DNA of 64,000 bases. It comes from Streptomyces sp. NBC_01142 (GTDB lineage Bacteria; Actinomycetota; Actinomycetes; Streptomycetales; Streptomycetaceae). Within the stretch, counting starts at the first letter, position 1. The number at the start of each line of letters is the position of its first letter. The notes beneath the pieces are model-generated. The model did not search any database and was not told where the DNA came from. It saw nothing but the letters and a program-made list of their open reading frames with translations. The position numbers were made by a program, and so were the translations under genes. Positions 52,638-62,469 of this stretch are shown one piece after another. The stretch spans positions 930,001 to 994,000 of the forward strand of contig NZ_JAPEOR010000003.1 in the NCBI RefSeq assembly GCF_026341125.1, given 5' to 3'.

Positions 52638-53178
52638 ATGTCCGCGTTCATACAACAACTTCCCGCCCTGATCGGCGTGGTGGTCGGCGCTCTCGGATCG
52701 TACTTGGCGATTATGCGGGCCGATCAAGCCCGCTTTCGCCGTGAGCAGGCGGCCCGTTGGGAGGAACGCCGGCTGGCGACCTACGCCAACTACGCCAGGT
52801 CGCTGAAGCAGTCCGTCACCCTGACGTACCGGACGCGGCCCACCTGGGCAACGACCCTCACCCGCACCCCTTGTCGCCCGAGGAGGCAGCGCCTCACCTG
52901 GCCGATGCCACTGATGCCAGGGATCCGGCCGGGGAGGCGCTGTTGATGCTCGGCACCCCGGAGGTGGTGGAGAGAGCCCGCGAATGGGTCGTCGCGGTCA
53001 TGGACATGGAACGATTCCTGCGCGACCGGGGACCCATGACCCGGAGGCATGGTCAGCCATGCTCGAACGCCAGCGTGCCGCACGTGAGAGGTACTACGCG
53101 GCCGTCCGACGCGACCTGGCCCTCCCACCCGGCCATTCCGGGGAATGGCCGCTCCCGACTTCCTCGGGGACCGGGTGA
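52638..53178 (+). pseudogene. Membrane-anchored hypothetical protein with two frameshifts
   Basis: Three frames join into one sensible protein. The first (52638 to about 52830) has an N-terminal membrane helix (FIQQLPALIGVVVGALGSYL) and ADQARFRREQAARWEERRLA. The second (about 52828-53025) continues with VPDAAHLGNDPHPHPLSPEE, ADATDARDPAGEALLML and EVVERAREWVVAVMDMERFL. The third (about 53030-53178) gives DPEAWSAMLERQRAARERYY and AAVRRDLALP. This fits a small actinobacterial protein with an N-terminal anchor and a helical domain. It is broken as read. Confidence 0.6.
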
Positions 53179-53382
53179 CTGCGTTCGAAACGGTCTCCTG
53201 CCCGGACGAGTGCGACGAGACGGGGTGCGCTGACTGCGCGCCATCGGAGCCGGATCGGTCATCACGCGGGGCAGATGGACGTGGAGGTGCTCGACCTCGA
53301 CTTCGTAGGCGCGTTCGCGCAGTGCTCAGCCTGACGTTTGACCACTCCCCAGCGGTTGAGGCATCGTGCCAGGGTGGTGGCC

Positions 53383-53922
53383 ATGTCGACACTTGATCAC
53401 CACGACTGGTCATTCACCACTGCACGCGAGCCGGCCTCCTTTGCCGCGTGCCAGGAGACGGACTCACCGTCCGTGGAGCACGCATTGGCGGGGAGCGCCA
53501 CGCTCTGCGGTATCCGGCAGGATCAGGTGACCGTGTACCGGCATCCGTTCTTTGCCGAGAGGGCAGAGGCGTGTTCGGAGTGCAGGAAGGCGGCTGCTGA
53601 CGCTCCTACTGAACCCGGAGTCCAAGAACGCCTTCACGGAAGGGTTGAAGTCGCAGTGCCGGGCAGCTTGCGGGACGAACTGCTTGAGGCGCTCCGGAAG
53701 GGCGCCGACGTCCGGCTCTGGGTCAATGGACCGGCGGACCGGATGGTGCGTCACTACGCGGAACTCGACCGGATCGTCGACGGCGGCGAACCGATCGAAG
53801 CCGTGTTGCGCGGGGGCGGCCGACTTGGGTTGGCGCGCGTGGTCCACGGTGCTCGTGAGTTCGTCGTGTTCCTTCCTGAGGACGGCGCCACGTTCGTCGC
53901 CCGCGCAAAGCCAGGGTCGTGA
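53383..53922 (+). CDS. Conserved hypothetical protein (179 aa)
   Basis: A soluble protein of 179 residues. The middle has a cysteine pair in ACSECRKAAADA (about residues 63-74) and an upstream Cys in ATLCGIRQDQVTVYRHPFFA, which could bind a metal. The C-terminal half is a compact alpha/beta region (GADVRLWVNGPADRMVRHYA, GGGRLGLARVVHGAREF). I recognise no family. The ATG at 53383 has a G-rich stretch (AGGGTGGTGG) upstream; a longer frame to 53338 is less likely. Confidence 0.55.
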   Translation: MSTLDHHDWSFTTAREPASFAACQETDSPSVEHALAGSATLCGIRQDQVTVYRHPFFAERAEACSECRKAAADAPTEPGVQERLHGRVEVAVPGSLRDELLEALRKGADVRLWVNGPADRMVRHYAELDRIVDGGEPIEAVLRGGGRLGLARVVHGAREFVVFLPEDGATFVARAKPGS

Positions 53923-54150
53923 CTGTCGGGGTTGCTACTCCGAGCTTGTGCTCCAGGCCGTTTCGTTTGGATCACCGGGCGGACCGGAGGTGCACGGGGG
54001 CGGCGTCTCGGCAGTGGTCCTGAACTGCGTGCTGGTGCTCGGTCCCGCAGCGCGGGCAGGGGAGACGCACGTCACATTCGTTCATGTCACATCGTGCCGA
54101 GCCGTTCCGTCAGAAGTGTGTAGCCACCGACAACGGCAGAGGAGCACACC

Positions 54151-54624
54151 ATGGATGCCCGTTTGAACGTCTTCGGCAGCCCGACCGCAGGCAAGGTCCT
54201 GAAGTACTTCACCTCCGCAGGCAAGGTGGTCTCGGACTCGGCACTGCCGGAGGCAACGCAGGAACTGGTGAAGATCCGCTCGAGTCAGATCAACGGCTGC
54301 GGTTTCTGCCTCGACATGCATACCAAGGACGCTGCCGCCGCCGGTGAGACCTCGGCGCGCCTCAACCTGGTCGCGGCATGGCGGGAGGCCACGGTCTTCA
54401 CCGAGGCCGAGCGCGCCGCGCTGGAGCTGACGGAGCAGGGCACCCGCATCGCGGATGCGGCCGGTGGCGTCACGGACGAGGCCTGGGCGAACGCCGCCAA
54501 GCACTATGACGAGGAGCAGCTCACCGCCCTGGTGTCCCTGATCGCCCTCATCAACGCCTTCAACCGGATAAACGTCATCGTCCAGCAGCCCGCCGGCGAC
54601 TACCAGCCCGGCCAGTTCGGATAA
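54151..54624 (+). CDS. AhpD-like carboxymuconolactone decarboxylase-family peroxidase
   Basis: A 157-residue protein of the alkylhydroperoxidase AhpD/CMD superfamily. The redox motif is CGFCLDMH in INGCGFCLDMHTKDA (about residues 47-61), i.e. Cys-x2-Cys followed by His three residues later, preceded by LVKIRSSQ. These proteins reduce peroxides through the CxxC pair. GAGGAG lies about 8 bases upstream of the ATG at 54151. In Streptomyces the gene often sits beside a SigJ-type sigma factor; none is adjacent here. Confidence 0.88.
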   Translation: MDARLNVFGSPTAGKVLKYFTSAGKVVSDSALPEATQELVKIRSSQINGCGFCLDMHTKDAAAAGETSARLNLVAAWREATVFTEAERAALELTEQGTRIADAAGGVTDEAWANAAKHYDEEQLTALVSLIALINAFNRINVIVQQPAGDYQPGQFG

Positions 54625-55043
54625 CCGGGAGTGCCTGGCCGCGGGGCTGGTGCCGTTCCGCGCCGGCAGCAGCCCCGCCCTCCGGCACCGCCGGCCGGGC
54701 CCGGGGGCGTTCCCCCGGGCCCTCCAGTGGTCCGGCTGACCAAGCGGGATCAGGGCGTGGCTGTCGTGGACGTTGGTGCCGGAGATTGCGACGGACCGGG
54801 GCAGACCGGTCCACTCGGTATCAGATGGATCTTCGATCCGTACGCGCCCCGGCTGACAGGATTCTGACCTGTCAGGTCCCCCTTTCTTACGGGCCCTGCG
54901 CGCGGATCTCCTCGATGGCCACCTGGGCGGCGTCCTGCGAAGCGCGCATGGGCATGCTGCCGAAGCCCACGTGCACCGGTGGTGTGCCGGCGTCCAGGAA
55001 CGCCACCAACTCCGCAGGGAGTGGGCGTTCGTCCGGCCCGACG
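54625..55043. other. Intergenic region with glycosyltransferase fragment
   Basis: About 420 bases between the AhpD-like gene and helR, which are convergent. The right-hand 146 bases are a remnant of an rgt-like gene, listed separately. I see no intact gene in the rest. Confidence 0.5.
54892..55037 (-). pseudogene. Rgt-like glycosyltransferase fragment
   Basis: These 146 bases align without gaps to 57807-57952 inside the intact rgt gene, with about 14 differences by eye (roughly 90% identity). On the minus strand they read [20 protein letters not shown] and [20 protein letters not shown], the middle of the glycosyltransferase. Only this piece survives, 6 bases from the helR stop codon, and in the same orientation as the intact copy on the other side of helR. 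Confidence 0.75.
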
Positions 55044-57191
55044 TCAGGAGCTCGTGAGGATGACGAGTTGCTGGGTCGCTCGGGTCATCGCGACATAGCG
55101 GTCGACCGCTCCTTCGATGCCCTTGCCGAACGCCTCTGGGTCGATGAGGACGACCAGGTCGAACTCGAGCCCCTTCGACAGCTCCGGGGTCAGCGACCGG
55201 ACACGGGACGTCGTACGGAATGTGGGATCACCGATGACGCAGGCGATCCCGTCGGTATGTGCGGCGAGCCAGGTGTCGAGGATCGAGCTCAGATCCGAAG
55301 CAGATCCGTGTACGACGGGTACGTTGCTGCTGCGGATGGACGTCGGCACGTTGGCGTCCGGGAGCACGGCCCGGATGACCGGCTCGGCTTCCGCCATGAT
55401 TTCTTCCGGCGTCCGGTAGTTGATGCTCAGGGAGGCCAGGTTGATCCGGTCGAGCCCGACCCGCTCGAGCCTTTCCTGCCACGACTCCGTGAATCCGTGC
55501 CTGGCCTGGGCACGATCGCCGACGATGGTGAAGCTCCGGGACGGGCATCGGAGCAGCAACATCTGCCACTCTGCGTCGGTCAGTTCCTGAGCCTCGTCCA
55601 CGACGATGTGCGCGAACGGGCCGGCGAGCAGGTCCGGTTCGGTGCCGGGCGATGCGGTCTCGTCGACCAGGGTGTCCTGCAGGTCCTGTCCGCGCAGCAT
55701 CGTCACCGCACCTTCACCGTCGGCATCGGCCTCGAGCAGGGCGTCGATGACGTAGGCCATGTGCTCGCGTTCGGCGGCGACAGAGGCGTTGTGCCGACGC
55801 TTACGTCGCGACGCCTCCGGGTCGCCGAGCCGCTGCCGTGCTGCGTCCAGGAGTGGCAGGTCGGATACCGTCCAGGCCTGGGCGTTTTCGCGCTGCAGCT
55901 TCCGAACGTCATCAGGGCCGAGCCAGGGAGCACACTTGCGCAGGTAGGCAGGTACCGACCACAGGTCTCCGACGAGGTCGGCCGCTTCGAGCAGCGGCCA
56001 CGCGCGGTTGAAGGTAGTGAGCAGCTCCCTGTTCTGCAGCAGCGACTTGCGGAGCAGGTCGGCCGGGGCGTCGCTGTCGTGCTTGTCCACCAGGATCGTG
56101 ACCAGCTCCTCCCAGATCTGGTCGCGCGCCTCGTTGTGCGGAGCACCAGGGTCTGCTGCTTCGAACGCCGCGGCCCAATCGTCGGCGCTCAGCCAGATGT
56201 CGGACCAGTGGGTCGTGACCGTCATCCCCCTGGTGGGCGGCTCCTCGTAGAACCTGACGGCCGGCTCGATCGCCTTCACCAGGTTCGCGGACGACTTCAG
56301 GAGGGCCACGTTCGGGTCGGTCTCGATCGCTGCTGCGGATCCCTCGGCGACGAGGTCCCGCAGGGTGCAGGTCTGCACGCCCTCCTCTCCGAGGCTGGGG
56401 AGGACGTCGGCGACGTAGCCCAGGTAGGGCTGGTGCGGACCGACGAACAGCACGTCGCCCCGGCGGGGACCGAGGCGCGGGTCGGAGTAGAGGAGGTAGG
56501 CGGAGCGGTGCAGAGCGACGACGGTCTTCCCCGTACCCGGACCGCCGTCGACGACGAGAGCGCCGCGGGATCCCGCGCGGATGATGGCGTCCTGGTCTGC
56601 CTGGATGGTGCCGAGCACGTCTCGCATCCGTGTCGACCGGTTGCTGCCCAGGCTGGCTATGAAGGCGGACTGGTCGTCGAGCGCGGCGTGCCCGACAAAC
56701 CCGTCCGAGGTGAACACCTCGTCCCAGTAGTCGCTGATCCGGCCGCGGTTCCAGCGATATCTGCGGCGGCTTGCCAGACCCATCGGGTTGGCGTGGGTGG
56801 CTCCGAAGAACGGCTCCACTGCGGGGGAGCGCCAGTCGAGCAGCAGCCGACGACCCGTGCTGTCCGTAAGGCCAAGTCGTCCGACGTACACGGGCTCGGC
56901 GCTGTCTGCGCTGACCATGCGCCCGAGGCACAGGTCCAAACCGAAGCGACGCAGTGTGCGCAGGCGAGCGGTCAGCCGGTGGATCTCCATGTCCCGGTCC
57001 ATCGCCTGCCGGCCTACGCCGCCGGGCGTCCTGCGCTCGGCATCGAGGCGGTCGGACAGGTCGGCGATCGACTCTTCGAGGCACTCCGCGATGGCCGCGA
57101 AGTGCTGCTCATCGCCGGCGATCAGCGTTGGGTCGGCCTTCGGGGAGAGGCGGTCGGGAAGTTCAAACGCGCTGGTAGTCAGGGGGTTCAC
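55044..57191 (-). CDS. helR: HelR-type helicase-like RNA polymerase recycling/protection protein
   Basis: A 715-residue UvrD/HelD-like ATPase. Walker A is GGPGTGKT (about residues 215-222); Walker B is [10 protein letters not shown]; the C-terminal RecA lobe ends with [14 protein letters not shown] and [14 protein letters not shown]. The N-terminal coiled-coil region ([20 protein letters not shown]) and the length match HelR, which removes rifamycin from RNA polymerase in Streptomyces and Mycobacterium. The GTG at 57191 has GGAG 8 bases upstream. It follows rgt on the same strand after 190 bases and is probably served by the same RAE-driven transcript. Confidence 0.85.
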   Translation of the reverse strand: MNPLTTSAFELPDRLSPKADPTLIAGDEQHFAAIAECLEESIADLSDRLDAERRTPGGVGRQAMDRDMEIHRLTARLRTLRRFGLDLCLGRMVSADSAEPVYVGRLGLTDSTGRRLLLDWRSPAVEPFFGATHANPMGLASRRRYRWNRGRISDYWDEVFTSDGFVGHAALDDQSAFIASLGSNRSTRMRDVLGTIQADQDAIIRAGSRGALVVDGGPGTGKTVVALHRSAYLLYSDPRLGPRRGDVLFVGPHQPYLGYVADVLPSLGEEGVQTCTLRDLVAEGSAAAIETDPNVALLKSSANLVKAIEPAVRFYEEPPTRGMTVTTHWSDIWLSADDWAAAFEAADPGAPHNEARDQIWEELVTILVDKHDSDAPADLLRKSLLQNRELLTTFNRAWPLLEAADLVGDLWSVPAYLRKCAPWLGPDDVRKLQRENAQAWTVSDLPLLDAARQRLGDPEASRRKRRHNASVAAEREHMAYVIDALLEADADGEGAVTMLRGQDLQDTLVDETASPGTEPDLLAGPFAHIVVDEAQELTDAEWQMLLLRCPSRSFTIVGDRAQARHGFTESWQERLERVGLDRINLASLSINYRTPEEIMAEAEPVIRAVLPDANVPTSIRSSNVPVVHGSASDLSSILDTWLAAHTDGIACVIGDPTFRTTSRVRSLTPELSKGLEFDLVVLIDPEAFGKGIEGAVDRYVAMTRATQQLVILTSS

Positions 57192-57381
57192 AGCATCAGC
57201 TCCGATTCTGAGGTCGCTTGCGACCATTGCGCGCAGCAAGGCGTCCGGACCGGCGTGACGAACCTGGTGGCCATGACGAGCAACGCTCCGCCTGACGCGA
57301 CCCCCTGGCCGTTGCCGGTTCAGGCCGCCAGATTTTGCACGTTCTCGTGTTCTGGGTCCTGGCTCGACGATCCCGCGTGGT

Positions 57382-58617
57382 TCACGCAGTCATGGGCGGC
57401 CTTTCTTGGCTGACGGCGCCGAGCAACAGTTTCGCGGCCACCGTCGTCCCGTCGGTGCGGATCGTGCCGGCCACGGCGCTCGCTCGTGTGCGGGTCTCCG
57501 GTGTCAGGGCCGTCCTGAGGGCGGCCGAGAGGGACTCGAAGGTCGGAGTCGGACCGTCGTGTGCCGCGCCGATGCCCAGCTCGGCCACCCGGCCGGCCCA
57601 GTACGGCTGGTCCACGAACTGGGGGACCACCACCTGAGGTGCGCCGGCCCGGGCGGCCGTCGTCGTGGTGCCCGCGCCACCGTGGTGCACAACGGCGGCC
57701 ACCCGGCGGAACAGTGCCTGATGGTTGACCTCGCCGACGGCGAAGCAGTCGTCCCGGTCGTCGATCAGGGTCAGATCGGCCCAGCCGCGGGAGACGAGTA
57801 CGCGGCGGCCGTGCGCGCGAATCGCCTCGATGGCTACCTGGGCGGCGTCCTTCGGGGCGCGCATGGGCATGCTGCCGAAGCCCACGTACACCGGCGGTGT
57901 GCCGGCGTCCAGGAACGCCTCCAACTCTTCCGGGAGCGGGCGTTCGTCCGGCAGGATCCACGCGCCGGTCTGTACGAGGTCGAGGTCCGTCAGCTCCTGC
58001 CACGGGCCCAGGACCGGGTCCGCCGCCATCCAGGGCTGGTCGGTGAAGACGTGGTCGCGGACGTTGTCCACCGGTGGCAGGCCGATCGACGCCCGGTGGG
58101 TGTTGAGCGCCTCGCCGTACAGAGCGTTCACCTTCTCGGCGTCCAGGTCCCACAGCACCCGGTTGTCGGTCACCTCCGGCGGGAACGGCCGGCCCGGCCG
58201 CGGCGACGGCAGGTAGTGCGGCGACGGCAGTTCGAACGGGTGGAAGCACGCGTACACGTAGCGGATGCCCAGTTTCTCGGCCACCGACCGCACACCGGCC
58301 GGCATCAAACCGGTCGCCACCAGCACATCACACCCCTCGGCCGCCGCGGCGACCGTGTCGAAGTGCGCGGCGACCAACTCGGCCGCGATCCGGAACGGGT
58401 CCGGCGGCGACGCCGGCGTCGCCCCGGTCACCAGCGCGCGCACCGACTGGCCGAAGGGCACCAGCGGCACGCCGACACCGGCCAGCAGCGCCGCGAACTC
58501 CTCGTCCGGCGGCGCGCACACCCGCACCTCCGCGCCGAGTGCCCGCAATTGGACCGCGAGTCCCGCCAGTGGTTCGACGTCCCCCCGCGACCCATACGAC
58601 ATCAACAACACACGCAC
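57382..58617 (-). CDS. rgt: Rifamycin-inactivating glycosyltransferase (Rgt/MGT type, GT1)
   Basis: A 411-residue GT1 (GT-B) glycosyltransferase. LLMSYGSRGDVEPLAGLA lies at the N-terminus, [11 protein letters not shown] in the middle, and the nucleotide-sugar motif HHGGAGTTTTAARAGAPQVV near residue 300. The family includes macrolide glycosyltransferases; the RAE 57 bases upstream and the downstream helR identify it as a probable rifamycin glycosyltransferase, which glucosylates the ansa-chain hydroxyl. The GTG at 58617 has GGGAG about 8 bases upstream. The first 24 codons of the longer frame (to 58689) would lie over the RAE and are rejected. Confidence 0.85.
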   Translation of the reverse strand: MRVLLMSYGSRGDVEPLAGLAVQLRALGAEVRVCAPPDEEFAALLAGVGVPLVPFGQSVRALVTGATPASPPDPFRIAAELVAAHFDTVAAAAEGCDVLVATGLMPAGVRSVAEKLGIRYVYACFHPFELPSPHYLPSPRPGRPFPPEVTDNRVLWDLDAEKVNALYGEALNTHRASIGLPPVDNVRDHVFTDQPWMAADPVLGPWQELTDLDLVQTGAWILPDERPLPEELEAFLDAGTPPVYVGFGSMPMRAPKDAAQVAIEAIRAHGRRVLVSRGWADLTLIDDRDDCFAVGEVNHQALFRRVAAVVHHGGAGTTTTAARAGAPQVVVPQFVDQPYWAGRVAELGIGAAHDGPTPTFESLSAALRTALTPETRTRASAVAGTIRTDGTTVAAKLLLGAVSQERPPMTA

Positions 58618-59191
58618 TTCGCGACTCCCGTTTCCGCAGGTTCTGGCCTCGGCCAGCGATTCTGCGGTACGACGGGGGCCTTGCCGCAAGGCCCCCCATG
58701 CGCTATATGTTGAGAGTGGAAAGGAGTGGGTACTCCTCCTTCCCTCCTATCGTCCGCTGTGGACGGACAACCTCCTCGCGAAGCGGCGGCGCGCCGCGTA
58801 CGGCCGTACGTCGGCCCAGGTCCGCAGATCTTCGCCCTGCTCCACCGGTTCAAACGACTCGCCGTTCGTCGGGAACGCCGCACCGAACTCCACGACGCCT
58901 TCATCTCCCTCGCCTGCAGCCTCATCTGCCGGCGACGCCCAGAACGAGCCCGACGCGGGTGGCCGCAGGGGTGGTGTAGCGCTCCAGCAGACGGCAGTGA
59001 CCGACGGACTGATCAGGGAGCGCGTCCCGTAGGAGAAGACCCCGACAACTACCCCTACCCATCAAGATGTTGACCCTCAGGAGCATCCGGGTTCGTTCCA
59101 TCCGTTGCGACGACCCGGCCGTACCGTGTGAGCGCCAGGATGGGAGTCGCTCACACAACGCGAGCCCGACCGCTGCCCCTGGAGCCTCACC
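58618..59191. other. Intergenic region upstream of rgt and the serine hydrolase
   Basis: About 570 bases. It holds the RAE and the rgt promoter on the left and the promoter of the plus-strand serine hydrolase on the right. Frames within are Arg/Ser-rich with no recognised motif. Confidence 0.45.
58674..58696. promoter_or_regulatory. Rifamycin-associated element (RAE)
   Basis: A 23-base perfect inverted repeat: GGGGGCCTTGC, one central base, GCAAGGCCCCC. From memory the published RAE consensus is a repeat of the GGGGCTTGC...GCAAGCCCC form found before rifamycin-inactivating genes in actinobacteria; the match in arms and centre is close. It lies 57 bases upstream of the rgt start. Confidence 0.82.
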
Positions 59192-60367
59192 TTGAACGTT
59201 CGTACGCGCACCGCGCTGGCTGCCTCCCTCGTGCTCGCCGTCACAGCCGGCCCGATCGCTGCCTCCCCAGCCTTCGCCGCTTCAACCTCCGCTACCTCCG
59301 CCACGGCTTCGGCTTCGCTCCCCGACGCCAAGGCGCTGCGCGCGGCGATCGCCGGCCTGCCGGACGCTGACGCCACCGCAGCGCTCGTCCGCGTCGCCGG
59401 TACGGACGGCAGCTGGCGTGGCTCCAGCGGCGTCGCCGAGATCGGCAGCGGCCGAAAGGCGCTGGAGCAGGCCCGTTTCCGGATCGGCTCCACAACCAAG
59501 GTGTTCACCGCGGCGGTGGTGCTGCAACTCGCCGCCGAGCACCGGATCGACCTCGGTGCGCCAGTCCAGGACTATCTGCCCGGCCTGCTGCCCGGCCATC
59601 CGCCCATCACCGTCCGTCAGCTCCTCAACCACACCAGCGGACTTCAGGAGGCCCATGACGACAGGACCTTCGACGAGGCGTACCAGCACCGCTTCGACAC
59701 CGTCACCCCACGGCAGCTGGTCGCGGCGTCTGCTGCCAAGCCCCTCGAATTTACCCCCGGCACACAGCAGCACTACGTCGGCGTCAACTACACGCTGCTG
59801 GGCCTGCTGATCGAGAAGACGACTGGCTGCTCGTACGAACAGCAGGTCTCCCAGCGCATCCTGCGGCCGCTCGGTCTGCGTCAGTCCTCGTTCCCCGGCG
59901 CCAACCCACGCATCGACGGCCCGCACAACCACGGTTACCAGGCCGTCAAGCGCTCCGACGGCACGACCGAGCTGCGCGATGTCACGATGTGGAATGTCAC
60001 GGACGTCTGGGCCACCGGCAATCTGATCTCCACGACAGCGGATCTGGAGCGCTTCCTGAACGCGCTCTTCCGCGGTGAAGTGGTCCCCAAGGCCCAACTG
60101 GAGGAGATGTTCACTGTGCCGGAGGGCATCCCCCTGTACGGCAGCGACAGGCCCGCCGAATACAGTGCCGGCCTGACCCGCTTCACCTTGCGGGACGGCA
60201 CCGTGGGCTGGGGCAAGACCGGCGGTCTCTACGGTTGCAACACTGCCGTCCTCGCCGCCCGCGATCTGAGCCGCAGCCTCGTCTACTCGGTCAACTCCAC
60301 GAACGCCAGGGACCGGGATATGAACAAGGTCGTCGGGCGCATCATCACGGCTGCGTTCACCCGCTGA
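59192..60367 (+). CDS. Secreted serine hydrolase (beta-lactamase class C/D-Ala-D-Ala carboxypeptidase family)
   Basis: A 391-residue secreted protein. It has a signal peptide (RTALAASLVLAVTAGPIAAS, cleavage near AFAAS), the SxxK motif STTK in RIGSTTKVFTAAVVL (about residues 98-112), LLNHTSGLQ, and KTGG (GWGKTGGLYG near residue 336). The second motif, normally YxN, reads YVG in HYVGVNYTLLG, so the usual Asn is Gly. This is a carboxypeptidase, esterase or beta-lactamase-like hydrolase. The TTG at 59192 has TGGAG about 9 bases upstream and starts directly at the signal peptide. Confidence 0.86.
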   Translation: MNVRTRTALAASLVLAVTAGPIAASPAFAASTSATSATASASLPDAKALRAAIAGLPDADATAALVRVAGTDGSWRGSSGVAEIGSGRKALEQARFRIGSTTKVFTAAVVLQLAAEHRIDLGAPVQDYLPGLLPGHPPITVRQLLNHTSGLQEAHDDRTFDEAYQHRFDTVTPRQLVAASAAKPLEFTPGTQQHYVGVNYTLLGLLIEKTTGCSYEQQVSQRILRPLGLRQSSFPGANPRIDGPHNHGYQAVKRSDGTTELRDVTMWNVTDVWATGNLISTTADLERFLNALFRGEVVPKAQLEEMFTVPEGIPLYGSDRPAEYSAGLTRFTLRDGTVGWGKTGGLYGCNTAVLAARDLSRSLVYSVNSTNARDRDMNKVVGRIITAAFTR

Positions 60368-60556
60368 GCCGCGCGCTCCGGCCCGCACTGCGCCGCGCCG
60401 ACCGTCGGCGGCAACAGGCCGGCCCACGGCCGATGCCCGCTCCGACACGTGATCGTCCGGCCAGGATCTCCACCTGCCGCCAAGGACAACTGTGAACCGT
60501 AGTGCATGAGTTGGCCCCTGCAAGATCACTCTGAAGACGGACTCTCATTGACAGGC

Positions 60557-61114
60557 TCAGAGTTCGCTCAGCGAGTGCAGTTGGGCGAACTCATCAGCGA
60601 GCATGCCCATCATGACGAGATCGTGATGCCGACCGGCGAGGAACACGTGATCGCGTAGGCGCCCCTCCTCGGTGAACCCGAGCCGACGTTGAAGTGCCAG
60701 CGATGCCTCGTTGTGTGCGAATATCCGCGCTCCGCACTTGTGAAAGCGCCGCTCGGCGAACATGAAGCGCAGCAGCATCACCACGGCTTCTGCCGCGTAG
60801 CCTTTGCGCCGATGATCCGCGCCCATGGTGACGCCGTACTCGAACCAGCCCGCACGTGGATCAGCGTGGTGCGAGCCGACAGCACCGACTATCTCTCCCG
60901 TGTCGACGGCTTCGATTGCCAACTGGAAGCAGTCGTCATCGGATTTGGCAGCGGCCTGCTCCTTCGCCCAGGCGCGGTAGCCCTCGGCGGAACGGGGTGG
61001 GTGCAGCAGGTCTCCCAACCGCTGCTCGTCATCGGCGAAACGCATGAACGCGGCCCAGTCGTCGGGCTCGATACCACGCAGGCGTACCCGTTTGCCGGTC
61101 CAGAACGATGTCAT
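60557..61114 (-). CDS. GNAT-family N-acetyltransferase (RimJ/RimL-like)
   Basis: A 185-residue acetyltransferase. The acetyl-CoA binding motif is TMGADHRRKGYAAEAVVMLL (about residues 96-115; R-x-x-G-x-A form RRKGYA), and the fold begins with GKRVRLRGIEPDDW. KCGARIFAHNEASLALQRRL closes the core. The substrate is unknown. The ATG at 61114 starts the family's usual N-terminus. It stands alone. Confidence 0.87.
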   Translation of the reverse strand: MTSFWTGKRVRLRGIEPDDWAAFMRFADDEQRLGDLLHPPRSAEGYRAWAKEQAAAKSDDDCFQLAIEAVDTGEIVGAVGSHHADPRAGWFEYGVTMGADHRRKGYAAEAVVMLLRFMFAERRFHKCGARIFAHNEASLALQRRLGFTEEGRLRDHVFLAGRHHDLVMMGMLADEFAQLHSLSEL

Positions 61115-61351
61115 CCCCTATTTGATCACGCTGTATCACGCGGGGCCGGGACGGGGATGCCTCTGAACTGCCACGCTGCTCCAGGGGCGTGCTCAGCCGT
61201 ATCCGATTGCCCAAGGCCCGGGCGCCGTGGCACCCATGGCGCACGTTCGCACGGCGTATGGCGACGCCGCGTCGCGGGCTGTGCCGCCTTACCCCGTGAC
61301 CGGTCGGGCCGCCGGCTGGCCCGCACCGCGCGGGGGGTGTTTCATCGAAGA

Positions 61352-62311
61352 GTGACCCATCTGCGTATCGATGTGCACGCTCACCTGTGGACCACGGGGT
61401 ACCTGGACCGCCTCGAACGGCTGGGGAAGACCGATACCGGCACCCAGCGCGGGATCGGCGCCGACGCGACCGAGGCCGATCTGGACCGCCGTTTCGCACT
61501 GATGGACCGGGCAGGCATCGACCTTCAGGTGCTCTCCGTGGCACCGCAGTCCCCACACCTGACGGGGGAGCCCGACGCCGTGGCGCTGGCGGGCGCGGCG
61601 AACGAGTCGTACGCAGAGCTGGTGGCCCGTTTCCCCGGGCGCTTCCGGGCCTTCGCCGCGCTGCCCCTCCCTCATGTCGACGCGGCCCTGCGTGAGGTCG
61701 TCCACGCCCTGGACGACCTCGGTGCGGTCGGTGTCGGCGTGACCACGACCGTACTCGGCCGCACACTCGCCGATCCGCTTTTCGCCCCCCTCTACGAGGA
61801 GCTCGATCGGCGCGGTGCCGTCCTGTATATCCACCCGGCCGGCGAAGGGGCGGCCAGCCCGCTGATCACCGGGCACGGCATGACGTGGATGGTCGGGGCG
61901 CTGGTCGAGGACACGGTGGCGGTCATGCACCTGATCCTCGCGGGCATCCCGGTGCGCTATCCGCGGATGCGTATCCTGGCCTCGCACCTGGGCGGGGCGC
62001 TGCCCTTGTTGCCGCGCCGGCTTGACGACCATCTGGCGTTCGAGTCCCCTGAGACGCCCGAGCTGCCTTCGGTGGCCGTCGGCCGCCTCTGGTACGACAC
62101 GGTCAGCCACGTGCATTCGCCGGCGCTGGTCGCCGCCGCGGCGTCATTCGGGGCGGACCGCCTCGTACTCGGCACGGATTTTCCGTACGAGGACGGAGAG
62201 GTCTTCGTGCGGGCCGTGGACTACATCGCTGACTCGGGGCTCGCCCCGGAGGAGGTCACGATGATCCTCGACACCAATGCGGCAGACCTGCTCGGCCTGT
62301 CCGGGCCGTGA
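61352..62311 (+). CDS. Amidohydrolase-family protein (ACMSD-like decarboxylase/hydrolase)
   Basis: A 319-residue TIM-barrel metal enzyme of the amidohydrolase_2 group. The N-terminal metal motif is DVHAHLW (HxH, about residues 6-12), then HPAGEG (about residue 152), ILASHLGGALP (His near 211) and the catalytic Asp in LGTDFPYEDGE (about residue 274). Members decarboxylate aromatic or semialdehyde acids such as ACMS, or hydrolyse lactones. The GTG at 61352 lies just after GAAGA and begins at THLRIDVHAH; the longer frame to 60689 is antisense to the GNAT gene. No pathway partners are adjacent. Confidence 0.87.
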   Translation: MTHLRIDVHAHLWTTGYLDRLERLGKTDTGTQRGIGADATEADLDRRFALMDRAGIDLQVLSVAPQSPHLTGEPDAVALAGAANESYAELVARFPGRFRAFAALPLPHVDAALREVVHALDDLGAVGVGVTTTVLGRTLADPLFAPLYEELDRRGAVLYIHPAGEGAASPLITGHGMTWMVGALVEDTVAVMHLILAGIPVRYPRMRILASHLGGALPLLPRRLDDHLAFESPETPELPSVAVGRLWYDTVSHVHSPALVAAAASFGADRLVLGTDFPYEDGEVFVRAVDYIADSGLAPEEVTMILDTNAADLLGLSGP

Positions 62312-62469
62312 TCCTTCGCCCACCACAAGGCGAGCGGTGTTTCGGTGCCGGTTGCCACACCCGGTAGACGCCACCATCCACCTGGCCGGACTCCGCGGCC
62401 GGGCGGGCGTCTCCTGCCAACACCGGCCGCGGCGGGCGCGCGCCCCGGTCCCGCGGCGTGTGGCTTCCT

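Noticed and set aside
54786..57413. Plus-strand frame of 875 codons
   Set aside because: It is antisense to helR, which has complete Walker motifs; the plus frame has no domain character.
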